DNA of 43,283 nucleotides, from the NCBI GenBank assembly GCA_964613725.1, contig CAZTJY010000011.1:1-43283 (forward strand), read 5' to 3'. A program made the position numbers and the translations under genes. The notes beneath the pieces are model-generated. The model worked only from the letters and a program-made list of their open reading frames with translations. It ran no database searches and had not been told where the DNA came from. Positions 26,514-37,000 of this stretch are shown piece after piece. Source of the DNA: Parapedobacter sp964613725 (lineage in GTDB: Bacteria; Bacteroidota; Bacteroidia; Sphingobacteriales; Sphingobacteriaceae). The stretch's first letter is position 1, and each line of letters starts with the position of its first letter.

Positions 26514-28353
26514 ATGACGAAAGCTATTTATCCCCTTCTTTTCTTGTTATCCTGCTTGCAGTTTGGACAACTGAACGCGCAGGAATCGCAGACCTGGCAA
26601 CCGGTGGGTGATAAAATCAAATCACCCTGGGTTGATCATATCGACGCTGCCAACCCATTGCCTGAATACCCGCGGCCTCAGTTGGTGCGTGAGCAGTGGC
26701 AAAATTTAAATGGTCTTTGGGACTACGCCATCGTATCCGGTAAACTGGGTACGGCTCCCAGCGATTACGATGGCCAGTTATTGGTTCCCTTTGCTGTCGA
26801 GTCGGCACTTTCGGGGGTCGGCAAGACGGTGGGTAAAGATAGCTCCCTTTGGTATCGTCGCACGGTGACTTTGGATAAAAAAATTCGTAAGCAACAGGTA
26901 ATCTTGCACTTTGGTGCTGTGGATTGGCAATGCGACATATATGTAAACGGAAAAAGAGCAGGTTCGCACGAAGGCGGCTACGATCCGTTTTCCATCGATA
27001 TCACGCCGCACCTAGTTAAAGGTGCCCAGCAGGAAATTGTTGTTGGCGTGTGGGATCCCACCAACGAAGGCCCACAACCTAACGGCAAGCAGGTGGTGCG
27101 ACCCCACGGAATCTGGTATACGCCGGTAACCGGAATCTGGCAAACGGTTTGGATTGAAGGCGTGCCCCAAACCTACATCGCGGCTACCAAGCACACTCCC
27201 GATATCGACAAGGGTACCCTTGCGGTGCAAACAACCGTGGAAGGCGCCCTNNNNNNNNNNGTGGAAGGGCGGAACGAAGGTCACGGAAGAAACCGTTGCC
27301 GTTGGTACGGATGTTACGTTGAAGATCGACAACGCTGAACTATGGTCGCCAACATCGCCATCGCTGTACGACCTCAAGGTGGCCGTGCTACGTAAAGGGA
27401 GGGTCGTCGATGAGATTAGCTCCTATTTTGCCATGCGCAAGATATCGATGGCCAAAGATGCAAGCGGCATCCAACGGATGCTGCTCAACAATGAATTTGT
27501 ATTCCAGTATGGGCCGCTCGACCAAGGTTGGTGGCCGGACGGTTTATACACGGCACCTACAGATGAAGCTTTGCGTTTTGATATCGAGAAAACCAAGGCA
27601 ATGGGTTTCAATATGATCCGTAAGCACATCAAGGTTGAGCCGGCACGTTGGTATTACCACTGCGATCAACTGGGGTTATTAGTCTGGCAGGATATGCCGA
27701 GCGGTGACCTGGGGGGCAACCATTGGGATATGCGTCCGGGCATCACGTCGGGCCGCCAGCACGACAAAGACCGCACCGCTGAATCGGAAGCCATCTACCG
27801 CAAGGAATGGAAAGCCATTATGGATGCACTCCACAATTTCCCCAGTATTGTAGTTTGGGTGCCCTTCAATGAAGCGTGGGGGCAGTTCAAAACCGAAGAG
27901 ATTACGGAATGGACCATGGCCCATGATCCTTCGCGCCTCGTGAATAGCGCAAGTGGGGGCAATTTTTACGAAACCGGGCATATCATGGACATCCACAACT
28001 ACCCCGACGCGGTAATGCCGCGACCGGAGCTATATGGCGATACACGGATCTTGGTACTCGGCGAATTCGGCGGATTGGGATTGCCGGTAGAGGGGCATAC
28101 CTGGCAGAACAAAGACAACTGGGGGTACCAAAGCTTCAAGAACGTAGATGAACTCAAGAAACGTTACCGTGGACTGGTCAACGATCTGGCCCGCTTGATA
28201 CCCATGGGGCTTTCGGCCGCGGTATACACGCAGACCACCGATGTGGAAGTGGAAACCAACGGGTTGATGACGTATGACCGTGAAGTGGTAAAGATGCCCG
28301 AAGCGGAATTGAACGGGTGGCACCAGCAATTGTACCAGATAAAGGCCGATTGA
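26514..28353 (+). CDS. Glycoside hydrolase family 2 enzyme, interrupted by a scaffold gap
   Basis: About 613 residues plus what the gap hides. Signal peptide to about LNA-Q (residue 23); an N-terminal jelly roll (PQLVREQWQNLNGLWDYAI, WYRRTVTLD, LHFGAVDWQCDIYVNGKRAGSHEGGYDPFSIDIT); an Ig-like domain holding the gap; and a (beta/alpha)8 catalytic domain with FNEAWGQ (acid/base Glu) and VLGEFGGLG (nucleophile Glu). The family includes beta-galactosidase, beta-mannosidase and beta-glucuronidase; the substrate is not clear. Next to the GntR/SusCD locus and convergent with gntR. The frame changes across the N run because the placeholder length is wrong. Confidence 0.88.
27251..27260. other. Assembly gap (10 N) inside the GH2 gene
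   Basis: Ten N. The real missing length must be a multiple of three to join the two halves. GTGGAAGG occurs on both sides (27237-27244 and 27261-27268), so a short repeat may have broken the assembly. Confidence 0.95.
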
Positions 28354-28369
28354 TTGCGGCAACAATAAT

Positions 28370-28405
28370 GGCGGCAGGCGCAGGGTCAGCGAGCGCCCTG
28401 CCGCC
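28370..28405. terminator. Shared hairpin between convergent GH2 and gntR genes
   Basis: GGCGGCAGG (28370-28378) pairs with CCTGCCGCC (28397-28405), a 9-bp GC-rich stem that extends inward with a bulge. It overlaps the 3' end of gntR and lies 16 bases after the GH2 stop. T-runs on both sides are weak, so it is a probable rather than certain bidirectional terminator. Confidence 0.5.
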
Positions 28406-29135
28406 TGCTTTCTACGGTATAGATAAAGCTGTCCGCTTTGTAATACCCCAAGTTAAATTCCAGCGGACGGTCGGCTTGGTCAAAAACATGCCGCTTACGG
28501 AAAAGTACGGCGGCGCCCACTTGGGTGTCCAATTTGCCCGCAAGGAATTTGTCGGCCACCATCGCACTGATTTCTTCCTTTGACAAATCCGCTACGGTAT
28601 GGTGGTCGTTCTCCAGGATGTCATACAATGGTCGTTTGAAATCTTCGTCGCCGGTAAGGCCGATGCGTGGGTGGAAGTATGAAATAAAGTAAACGAATGG
28701 ACCTTCCAGTCCGCCCCGTACGCGCTCCAGCTTCAGGATTTTTTGATCCGGGCTGATACCGAAGAAACTCATTAACCCCTCGTTGGGGGGTTCCCAAGAA
28801 ATATGGAGCTCGAAATTCTTGACCGGAATACCCCGGGCAGCCATCTCCTGCGAAAAGCTGAGCCAGTTGTTGGAGCGCGAGCTGAAGCGCTTTTTTACGA
28901 CTTTTGTACCCACCCCCTTCTTCCGTTCCAGCAACTCTTCAAAAACGAGCTTATTGATGGCTTGCCGCAGCGTGGCCCGCGAAATGGCCAGCCGCTTGGC
29001 AAGGTCAACTTCATTGGGTAGCAGTTTCCCCTCTTGGTATTCTGGGGTCTCGATTAGTCTGCGTAGTAGGTTTTCCGCTTGTACGTGCAATGGGATCGGG
29101 CTCTTATGATCGATCTTGAAGTTCAATTTTGCCAT
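28386..29135 (-). CDS. GntR family transcriptional regulator (HutC/UTRA subfamily)
   Basis: 249 residues. N-terminal winged helix (residues 10-80: PIPLHVQAENLLRRLI, GKLLPNEVDLAKRLAISRATLRQAINKLVFEELLERKKGVGT) followed by a UTRA ligand-binding domain (about 95-245). HutC-type GntR proteins mostly repress sugar or amino-acid genes until a small phosphorylated or free sugar binds. It is divergent from susC, with 201 bases between them holding a perfect palindrome over the susC promoter. GntR control of a SusCD locus is less usual than ECF sigma/anti-sigma or hybrid two-component control. Confidence 0.93.
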   Translation of the reverse strand: MAKLNFKIDHKSPIPLHVQAENLLRRLIETPEYQEGKLLPNEVDLAKRLAISRATLRQAINKLVFEELLERKKGVGTKVVKKRFSSRSNNWLSFSQEMAARGIPVKNFELHISWEPPNEGLMSFFGISPDQKILKLERVRGGLEGPFVYFISYFHPRIGLTGDEDFKRPLYDILENDHHTVADLSKEEISAMVADKFLAGKLDTQVGAAVLFRKRHVFDQADRPLEFNLGYYKADSFIYTVESRRQGAR

Positions 29136-29170
29136 AATGGATAAAAATGTAAGCTAATTTAAAAAAATGA

Positions 29171-29201
29171 TTTGGTGTTTTAAAACAAAGTCATACATTT
29201 G
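29171..29201 (+). promoter_or_regulatory. Main promoter (P1) of the susCD operon
   Basis: TTTG (29171-29174), exactly 19 bases, TACATTTG (29194-29201): a full match to the Bacteroidota consensus TTTG-N19-TAnnTTTG. The expected start is near 29208, giving a leader of about 130 bases to ATG 29337. Confidence 0.78.
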
Positions 29202-29213
29202 TATGTACATACA
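29200..29213. promoter_or_regulatory. Candidate GntR operator O1
   Basis: TGTATGTACATACA is a perfect 14-bp palindrome. It overlaps the last two bases of the -7 box and covers the expected transcription start, so a bound dimer would block the promoter. It lies between gntR and susC. Confidence 0.6.
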
Positions 29214-29262
29214 TATAGACATTACAACATCATGTTGGTTTTATGTGTCTTAGATATATATA

Positions 29263-29303
29263 TTGCGAAATCATTTTGATTAATATGTTTATGTGTATAC
29301 ATA
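29263..29303 (+). promoter_or_regulatory. Possible second promoter (P2) with operator-like site O2
   Basis: TTGC (29263-29266), 17 bases, TATGTTTA (29284-29291), followed by TATGTGTATACATA (29290-29303), a palindrome with one mismatched pair. The layout repeats that of P1/O1 closer to the susC start. Each part is imperfect. Confidence 0.35.
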
Positions 29304-29336
29304 GTTATTCTTTTAAATCACCAATTATTGTGAATT

Positions 29337-32300
29337 ATGGTACGAAATCTAATTATCCTTAAAGCAAAAAGCATGCGATTCCCGTGTTTTTTTGCCATGA
29401 TGCTGGCGTTGTTGCCATGGATGGGCCATGCACAGGACACGTTCACGGCTACGGGTACGGTCCGGTCGGCCGACGCATCGCAGAACAATCCGGCCTTACA
29501 AGGCGTAAGCGTCACGTTAAAAGGAAGCAATGCAGGCACCACCACCGATCAGTCGGGCAGGTTCAGTATCGAAGTGCCCTCGACAGGAGCTATCCTTGTT
29601 TTTAATTACCTGGGCTATGAAACCCGGGAAGTATCGGTATCGGCTAATCAGTCGATAGACGTATTGCTGTCGCCTGTCGATCAGCAACTGGAAGAAGTGG
29701 TCGTGGTCGGTTACGGTACACAGCGGAAATCCGACCTGACCGGTTCTGTCGGGTTGGTATCGGGCAAAGAATTACTGCAAGCCCCGGTCACCAATGCTTT
29801 GCAGGGTCTGAAAGGACGGGTTGCAGGTGTAAATGTTTTTCTAAATTCAGGGTCGCCGACAAGCAGCCCGCGTATCCTCATCCGCGGACTGGGCACCATC
29901 AACTCGTCATCCAATCCGCTGTTCGTCGTCGATGGTGTGGTGATGGAAAACATCCAATTCCTGAACCCGAATGATATCGAGCGCATGGAGGTACTCAAAG
30001 ATGCTTCCTCTACCGCTATTTACGGTGCGCGGGGTGCGAATGGTGTCGTACTGATCACCACCCGGAGGGGAGCCAGTGTCAACGGGACCATCGTGGGGTA
30101 CGAAGGATTCATGAACGTGGGCGTGTTGCCCCGCAAACTCGACGTGCTCAATGCTGCCGAATTCATGGAAGTGCTGGAACGCGGGTTTGCCAACCACTCG
30201 AAATACCGCACCAGTGACATACCCGCTTTCACGCGTAACGACCCGAGTTTATTCGATGCACAGGGCAACCCCCTGTACGATACGGACTGGCAGGAGGAGG
30301 CTACGCGGACAGCGATGTCGCATAACCACCAGTTTTCCGTGCAGACCAAGGGCGACAATTCCTCGTTCGGCGCGTTTCTCAACTATGCCGACATGCAGGG
30401 TATTATGCTCCGCAGCGATCTGGAGCGGATAAATGGCAAAGTTGCCTATGACGCGAAGCCGAAAGACTGGCTGTCGCTGGGCGTAAACCTATTGGCTAAT
30501 TACACCCGCGATAACGAGGTGGACGAAGGGGGTGGCTACCAGATGCCCCGACGGTCCATGCTGGAGATGCCGCCGATATTCCCCGTCAAATTTCCCGATG
30601 GCACGTGGTCCAATAGCAGTATGATCACCGACCTGTACGGCCTCGAAGCCATACCCAACCCTGTGCATGTGCTGGAGACGCAGGATCGCATCCGCAAGCG
30701 GCAGCAACTGTTCGGCAATGCCTACTTGACATTCCACATACTGCCGGGATTGGACTTGCGCACGCAGTTTGGTTTTGACAAGCACGATACGAATATCCAA
30801 GAGTACAGTCCCACTGACTTGATCAATATTTCGGCACCGTTGGGTTCCGCCCGGCTGGAAAACCAGCAGTCGTTTTACTGGCAAGAGGAAACCTACCTGA
30901 ACTACAATACCGAAATCGGTGACCACCGCATTAACTCCGTATTGGGCTTAAGCTGGCAACAGCGTGTTTACAGGGGCAACTGGATTACCGCGCAGGGGTT
31001 TGCGGACGACTTCTTCCGCTTCAACGCCATCCAGTCGGCCAGCCAGCCCGGCGCACCGGGCTCCTCGCACGATAAGTGGGCCATGAATTCGTACTTCCTG
31101 CGCGGCAGTTATAGCTACAAGAACAGGTATTTGCTTACCGTGACGGGCCGCGTTGATGGCTCCTCCCGGTTCGGCGAGAATAATAAGTACGGAATATTTC
31201 CTTCGGCGGGCCTAGGATGGGTACTTTCCGAAGAGCCGTTCCTGAGCGATGCCGCAGGGCTGGACGAACTTAAGATCCGGTCGAGTTACGGGATCACCGG
31301 GAACACGGAAATCCCGACTTACCAGTCCCTCGGTACGATATCTACCAGTACGACATTGCTCAACGGCACGCGCGTATCGCAAAGCTACATCAACCGGTTA
31401 CCCAACCCCAACCTGGAATGGGAAAAGACCAACCAGTTCGACGTTGGTTTCGACCTCGCGCTGTTCAACCGTCGTCTCAACGCGAGCTTCGACTATTACT
31501 ACAAACTCACCACCGACCTGCTCCTTGACAAACCCGTGCCCACTTCAACCGGCTTCCAGGGCGTGCGCGACAACATTGGGTCGGTCTCCAATCGGGGGGT
31601 AGAGTTGATGCTGAGCGGTACGCCGGTAGCTAACGACGTTTTTGGCTGGCAGTCTACGCTCAATTTCAACTTCAACAAAAATCGCATCGAGGCGCTGGGT
31701 GAAAACGACGAAGACATCTTCCCGGGGCCGAACTGGGTATCCGGTAGCCAAACTATCCTGCGTGTGGGCGAGCCGCTTAGCTCGTTCTGGGGCTATCGGC
31801 GCTTGGGCATCTGGGGAACAGACGAAGCGGACGAGGCAGCGGCCGTGGGCGCTATACCGGGTGTGGCGAAACGGAGCAGCGAGCGCCAGATCATCGGTAA
31901 CGGGCTTCCCGACTGGATGGGTAGCTTCGTAAACAATGTACGTTACAAAAACTTCGACCTCACCGTCGATGTCCAATTCGTGTTTGGCGTGGATATTCTC
32001 CAGCAATTCACGCACTCGATGGAAGACCGTACGGGCTATTCCAATGGATTGGCGGCCACCCTCTACGATAGCTGGACCGAAGATAACCAGAACACCATGA
32101 TCCAGCAAATCAGAAATGGCCCCTATACGGGGCAGAACAGCGAGGTGGACGATCATTGGGTAGCTGATGGATCATATATCCGGGGCAACTTGATTTCGTT
32201 GGGTTATAACCTCGGCGGCGTGTCGCTCAATAGGCTCAATCTCAAAGGCCTGCGTATTTACGCGAGTGTGCAGAATGCGTTTCTCATCAAGTCGGACGAC

Positions 32301-32420
32301 TTTAAGGGCTACGATCCCGAAGCGACCTCGTGGGGAGGAGACCAGTGGGGGCAGAATATTTTCTTTCACCAATACCCCAATCCACGCACGTTCACCTTGG
32401 GTACCAGTTTCCAATTTTAA
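29337..32420 (+). CDS. SusC-like TonB-dependent outer-membrane transporter
   Basis: 1027 residues. Signal peptide (cleaved near GHA-Q, residue 32; the start may be ATG 29373), carboxypeptidase-regulatory-like beta domain (about 37-115), TonB-box region EEVVVVGYGTQRKSDLTGS (about 119-137), plug domain with VDGVVMENIQFLNPNDIERMEVLKDASSTAIYGARGANGVVLITT, then a 22-strand barrel ending RTFTLGTSFQF. It imports oligosaccharides across the outer membrane with SusD as lid, powered by TonB. There is no N-terminal STN domain, so it is not of the anti-sigma signalling type, consistent with control by GntR. First gene of the operon; susD follows at 18 bases. Confidence 0.96.
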   Translation: MVRNLIILKAKSMRFPCFFAMMLALLPWMGHAQDTFTATGTVRSADASQNNPALQGVSVTLKGSNAGTTTDQSGRFSIEVPSTGAILVFNYLGYETREVSVSANQSIDVLLSPVDQQLEEVVVVGYGTQRKSDLTGSVGLVSGKELLQAPVTNALQGLKGRVAGVNVFLNSGSPTSSPRILIRGLGTINSSSNPLFVVDGVVMENIQFLNPNDIERMEVLKDASSTAIYGARGANGVVLITTRRGASVNGTIVGYEGFMNVGVLPRKLDVLNAAEFMEVLERGFANHSKYRTSDIPAFTRNDPSLFDAQGNPLYDTDWQEEATRTAMSHNHQFSVQTKGDNSSFGAFLNYADMQGIMLRSDLERINGKVAYDAKPKDWLSLGVNLLANYTRDNEVDEGGGYQMPRRSMLEMPPIFPVKFPDGTWSNSSMITDLYGLEAIPNPVHVLETQDRIRKRQQLFGNAYLTFHILPGLDLRTQFGFDKHDTNIQEYSPTDLINISAPLGSARLENQQSFYWQEETYLNYNTEIGDHRINSVLGLSWQQRVYRGNWITAQGFADDFFRFNAIQSASQPGAPGSSHDKWAMNSYFLRGSYSYKNRYLLTVTGRVDGSSRFGENNKYGIFPSAGLGWVLSEEPFLSDAAGLDELKIRSSYGITGNTEIPTYQSLGTISTSTTLLNGTRVSQSYINRLPNPNLEWEKTNQFDVGFDLALFNRRLNASFDYYYKLTTDLLLDKPVPTSTGFQGVRDNIGSVSNRGVELMLSGTPVANDVFGWQSTLNFNFNKNRIEALGENDEDIFPGPNWVSGSQTILRVGEPLSSFWGYRRLGIWGTDEADEAAAVGAIPGVAKRSSERQIIGNGLPDWMGSFVNNVRYKNFDLTVDVQFVFGVDILQQFTHSMEDRTGYSNGLAATLYDSWTEDNQNTMIQQIRNGPYTGQNSEVDDHWVADGSYIRGNLISLGYNLGGVSLNRLNLKGLRIYASVQNAFLIKSDDFKGYDPEATSWGGDQWGQNIFFHQYPNPRTFTLGTSFQF

Positions 32421-32438
32421 ACGATAATATACGAGATT

Positions 32439-34019
32439 ATGAAGAAGTTAATCACCATTATAGTTGCCGTAGGGGCGTTGGCAACTTCCTGCTCGGATTT
32501 TCTTACGGAAATACCGAAAGATGAGATAGCCCCCAGCCAGTTTTTCAAGAATCCCGACCATGCCTATAACGCTGTCAATGCGCTTTACCGTTCCGGCCTG
32601 CCTTCGCTATTCAGCGGTGGGGTGTATTCCGGTTCTCGGATCATGTTCGGACCCTACACGTCGGGGCTGATCGATAATGAATATAAGGGGCAGGAAGTGC
32701 ATGTACAGCACGCCCAGCAATTAACCATGAATGCGGTCAACATGTCGAGCTATCTCGGCGGGATATGGCGGGATCTTTACCTCGGCATATCACGGGCGAA
32801 CAACGCCATCAAATATGTACCCACAACGCCCGGTCTGGCCGAGGCAGAAGCCAATAAGCTACTGGCCGAGGCACGGTTTTTCCGGGCATTGAACTATTAT
32901 TACCTGGTCCGTTTCTTTGGTGGCGTGCCGTTGATCACCGAGCCTTATGAGAGCTTGGATAACCTCTATGTGGCACGTGCTGCTGTTGGCGATGTATATG
33001 CCTTAATCGTGGAGGACCTTCAATATGCCGTGCAGCCGGGTATCCTGCCCAATACGACCATGGATGGCAATGGAAACCGCATCACCCATGGCATCGCCAA
33101 GTCTTTGCTGGCCGAGGTTTACCTTACCATGAGCGGTTATCCGCTCCAAGCCAACCACTATGCGGATGCAGCCCAACAAGCCCGCTCATTAATCAACGAC
33201 GGCGTCTTTAGCCTTACGCCACACGACCGGGATGGGTCAGGGAACGTTATTCCTACGGCGAGCGCCTATAACAAAGCGCGGTTGGCCGATCACCTACCCA
33301 ACGAACACATCTATTATTTCGAGTACACGGTAGGCATTGCTACTTCGGGGTACGCACAGTGGGCGTTCCCCACGAATATTTCCCCCGAATTGGAATACGC
33401 CATCGCCAACAATGCCTATGCACCTACGGCGGATCTATTGGCTGCCTATAGCCCGACCGACGATTTGCGCGGACAGGAGAAGCAGTATTTCCATTCTTCG
33501 TTTACGCGGGCAAACGGTACGGTAGTCAATTTCCAGGAAGCTCCGTATCTTTGGTATGACGAGCAGGCCGCATTTGAAACAGCGACGTCAGAAAAGGATT
33601 TACCCATCTACACGTATGCCAATGTACTGCTCATCGCTGCCGAATCGATCGCCCTATCCGAAGGGGTCACGGCTGAGGCCATCGATTACCTCTCGCAGGT
33701 GCGGGCTCGTGCTTATTGGAAGCAGTCGGCCGAACAGGTCAAGGCGAGTTTGGCCGGTTTAACGCCGCAGCAGTTCGTGGCCGAAGTATGGAAGGAACGG
33801 CTGCGCGAACTGATTTTTGAATTCCACGTTTGGTTCGATATACAGCGCACGCGGCAATTCCCGGTCACAGACAATGGGCAGATCAACTTCGTGGATGTAG
33901 TGGGGCATCGCAACGCTTTTGATGCCACCTATACGGAAGACCATTTATTGTACCCCATTCCGGATGATGAGATACAGCGTAATCCTGCGCTCGAACCAAA
34001 TCCGGGTTACACCGAGTAA
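32439..34019 (+). CDS. SusD/RagB-like glycan-binding lipoprotein
   Basis: 526 residues. The lipobox ATSC puts the lipid on Cys18; SDFLTEIPKDEIAPSQFFKNPDHAYNAVNALYR is the SusD N-terminus, and helical TPR-like repeats are visible (AEANKLLAEARFFRALNYYYLVRFFGGVPLI). The C-terminal RERLRELIFEFHVWFDIQRTRQFP and LYPIPDDEIQRNPALEPNPGY are family hallmarks. It sits on the outer surface and caps the SusC barrel. It precedes the GH92 gene by 14 bases. Confidence 0.96.
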   Translation: MKKLITIIVAVGALATSCSDFLTEIPKDEIAPSQFFKNPDHAYNAVNALYRSGLPSLFSGGVYSGSRIMFGPYTSGLIDNEYKGQEVHVQHAQQLTMNAVNMSSYLGGIWRDLYLGISRANNAIKYVPTTPGLAEAEANKLLAEARFFRALNYYYLVRFFGGVPLITEPYESLDNLYVARAAVGDVYALIVEDLQYAVQPGILPNTTMDGNGNRITHGIAKSLLAEVYLTMSGYPLQANHYADAAQQARSLINDGVFSLTPHDRDGSGNVIPTASAYNKARLADHLPNEHIYYFEYTVGIATSGYAQWAFPTNISPELEYAIANNAYAPTADLLAAYSPTDDLRGQEKQYFHSSFTRANGTVVNFQEAPYLWYDEQAAFETATSEKDLPIYTYANVLLIAAESIALSEGVTAEAIDYLSQVRARAYWKQSAEQVKASLAGLTPQQFVAEVWKERLRELIFEFHVWFDIQRTRQFPVTDNGQINFVDVVGHRNAFDATYTEDHLLYPIPDDEIQRNPALEPNPGYTE

Positions 34020-34033
34020 ACGGAGGTTAGTAG

Positions 34034-37000
34034 ATGAAGAAAACGATGTATTTATCGAGCGTCTTGGCCGCGGTCCTGTGGTCGACGGTCCAATTCGCTT
34101 TCGGCCAAAACCATACCATCTGGCAAATCGGGCAGCAGGACGGCTCGCCGGATGGTATGGCGCTTGCGCCGGATGAATATTCCCAATTCGTGGGGCATGA
34201 TTTCGGTTACGAAGATCGCTTTTTTCTCGTAGGCCATTCTTCGCCCGAAAGCGATTGGCCGTACGTACTGCCGGGCCCGGCCAACGGCTGGGGAGGGACA
34301 GGCCGAACCGCGGGGATACGCTCGCATGTCCTTCAAGCTTATTTCGTGATGAAGGAAACCCCTCCACATGGGGCTTGCAAGTTGGTCGTCGGTATCCTCG
34401 ATACGGAACAACAGGCACCGCCATTACTGAAAGTTACGGTAAATAACCAGTCATGGACCCGCCAATTGAGCGGCGGAAGCGGGAGCGAAGAACCCCAAGG
34501 ACCGTATACACCTGCCGACACCCAGCATGTTGTCATCGATTTACCGGCGGGAAGCATAAAGGCCGGGTATAACGAGATCAAGTTAACCACGCTCATCGGT
34601 GGCTGGTTGGTGTTTGACAACATACGTCTGGAGGGCCCCTCGGATGCACGTATCGCCGTTCCGGGCGATGCCTTGGTAAAGCGGGTGGCAGCGGCGGAAT
34701 ATGAAGTGACGCAAGATGGCCAGCGCTATCAGCCCCTGCTCATCGATGTGGCCCATGTGAAGAACAGTCCCGTGCTTACGGTTGAGATCGATGGTGAGGT
34801 CGCTTTTCGTGAGCGTATCGAACGTCGCGAATATGGCTTTGAAGTGCCCATGCCCCGAGTAGCTTCCCACGCAACCAGCCGTTATGCATTGTTCTTGGAT
34901 GGTAAAGCAATCGACGAAGGCAAAATTGAACGCGCACCCCAGCCTTTGATTACGCCCGCCGATTATGTGAGTACCATGATGGGTACTGCACATTCGCGCT
35001 GGATGATTGCCCCAGGGCCATGGATGCCGTTCAGTATGGTGAAAATCAGCCCCGATAACCAGAACCGTGGCTGGCAGGCCGGCTATGATCCCACGTTCGA
35101 GTCGATCGGTACGTTCAGCCATATCCACGAATGGACCATGGCGGGGTTGGGTACCTTCCCGGTAACCGGCGTGCTAACTACGCAAATCGGGGACCAGTCC
35201 GATCCCGATTCGGGTTACCGTTCGCGGATAGATAAAGATTCCGAGCAGGCCCCGTTGGGCTATTACAAAGTGCACTTAACGGATTACGACATCACAGCGG
35301 AATTGACGGCGACTACCCGTGCCAGCCTGCAACGATACACCTACCACGATGCCGACACGGGCCGTATTATGGTCGATTTCACCATTCCGGCAGAATACCG
35401 CTATCAAGTGGAAGAATTGGATGTGAAACAAGTGTCTCCTTATCGGTTGGAAGGGTACAGTAAGCAGTTGTCGCCCGGGGTGTGGTCAAAAGATGCCGAC
35501 CAAGCCTATACCGTTTATTTTGTGATGGAATTTGACCAACCCATTCTCCGCGCGGGGAATTGGTTGAATGGGCAGGTTGAAACCAAGGATGAACTGCATG
35601 CAACGGCGATAGAAACAGCAGGGATGTATGTCGAGTTCGATACGAGGCAGTCGCCCGCCGTTCAGGTACGCACTGCGATTTCGTATGTGAGTACAGCAAA
35701 TGCCGCTGCTAATTTGGAGACAGAAATTTCGCAACCATTCGGCTGGGACTTCGATGCCGTGCGCGAGCACCAGCGCGACGTATGGAATGATCTGCTGGCG
35801 CGTGTCAAAGTCACTGGCAACGACCGTCGGGAGAAAATGCGGTTCTATACGAACATGTACCGTAGTTTGGCCAGCCGGAACATCTTCAGCGATGTGGACG
35901 GAAAATGGCGGGATGCGGATGAACGCATCCAACAGTTTAGTAATGCGGATGACGTCGCATTGGGTTGTGATGCGTTTTGGAATACCTTTTGGAACCTCAA
36001 CCAATTCTGGAATTTAGTAACGCCCGAATGGTCGAACCGTTGGGTGCGCTCCCAACTGGCCATGTACGATGCGAACGGTTGGCTGGCCAAGGGACCCGCC
36101 GGAATGGAGTATATCCCGGTGATGGTCGCCGAGCACGAAATCCCGTTGATCGTAGGGGCTTACCAAATGGGTATCCGTGATTTCGATGCCCAGAAAGCAT
36201 TCGAAGCCGTCTACAAAATGCAAACCACACCTGCCGAACGCGTGGCTGGCGGTTTGGCGGGCAACCGCGATTTGGTGACTTACCTCAAGCACCGCTACGT
36301 ACCCTATGACGAGGGCCGGTTTTCCAATTCGTTGGAATATAGCTATGATGACTGGACCGTCTCCCAATTTGCCAAATCATTGGGAAAGCAGGCCGAGTAC
36401 CGGCAATTTCAGGAACGGGGTCAATGGTGGCGCAACGCGATAGACCCGGCCACGGGGTATGCGCGCATGAAAGACGCCGCGGGTAATTGGTTCCCTGATT
36501 TCGATCCGTTCAAATCGGGCGCCAATAAGCACTATGTGGAAGGTAATGCATGGCAGTTGACCTATTTTGTGCCACAGGATATCCCCGGCCTGGCAACGCT
36601 CATCGGCCGCGACACGTTCATCAACCGGTTGCAGTGGGGGTTTGAGGAAAGCTATAAATGGCGGTTCAACGGCCCGAACGACCAATACTGGGACTATCCC
36701 GTGGTACAGGGCAACCAACAGTCCATGCATTTTGCCTATCTATTCAATTGGGTGGGCAAACCGTGGCTTACACAACACTGGAGCCGGGCCATCATGGACC
36801 GCTACTACGGATACGGCGTTTCCAACGCCTATCTCGGCGATGAAGACCAGGGACAGATGAGTGCGTGGTTTGTGATGAGTGCGTTGGGATTATTCCAGAT
36901 AGACGGCGGTGCCCGGGAAAATCCCATCTATGAAATCGGAAGTCCCATTTTTGAACGCGTCGATATCGACCTCGGTGAGCGCTTCGGGCGAGGGAAACGC

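Noticed and set aside
28317..28583. 88-codon plus-strand frame opposite gntR
   Set aside because: Antisense to a recognised regulator and overlapping the GH2 end; no independent support.
31545..32156. 203-codon antisense frame within susC
   Set aside because: It lies entirely opposite a well-recognised gene, has no family pattern or start signals, and is a shadow of the GC-biased codons.
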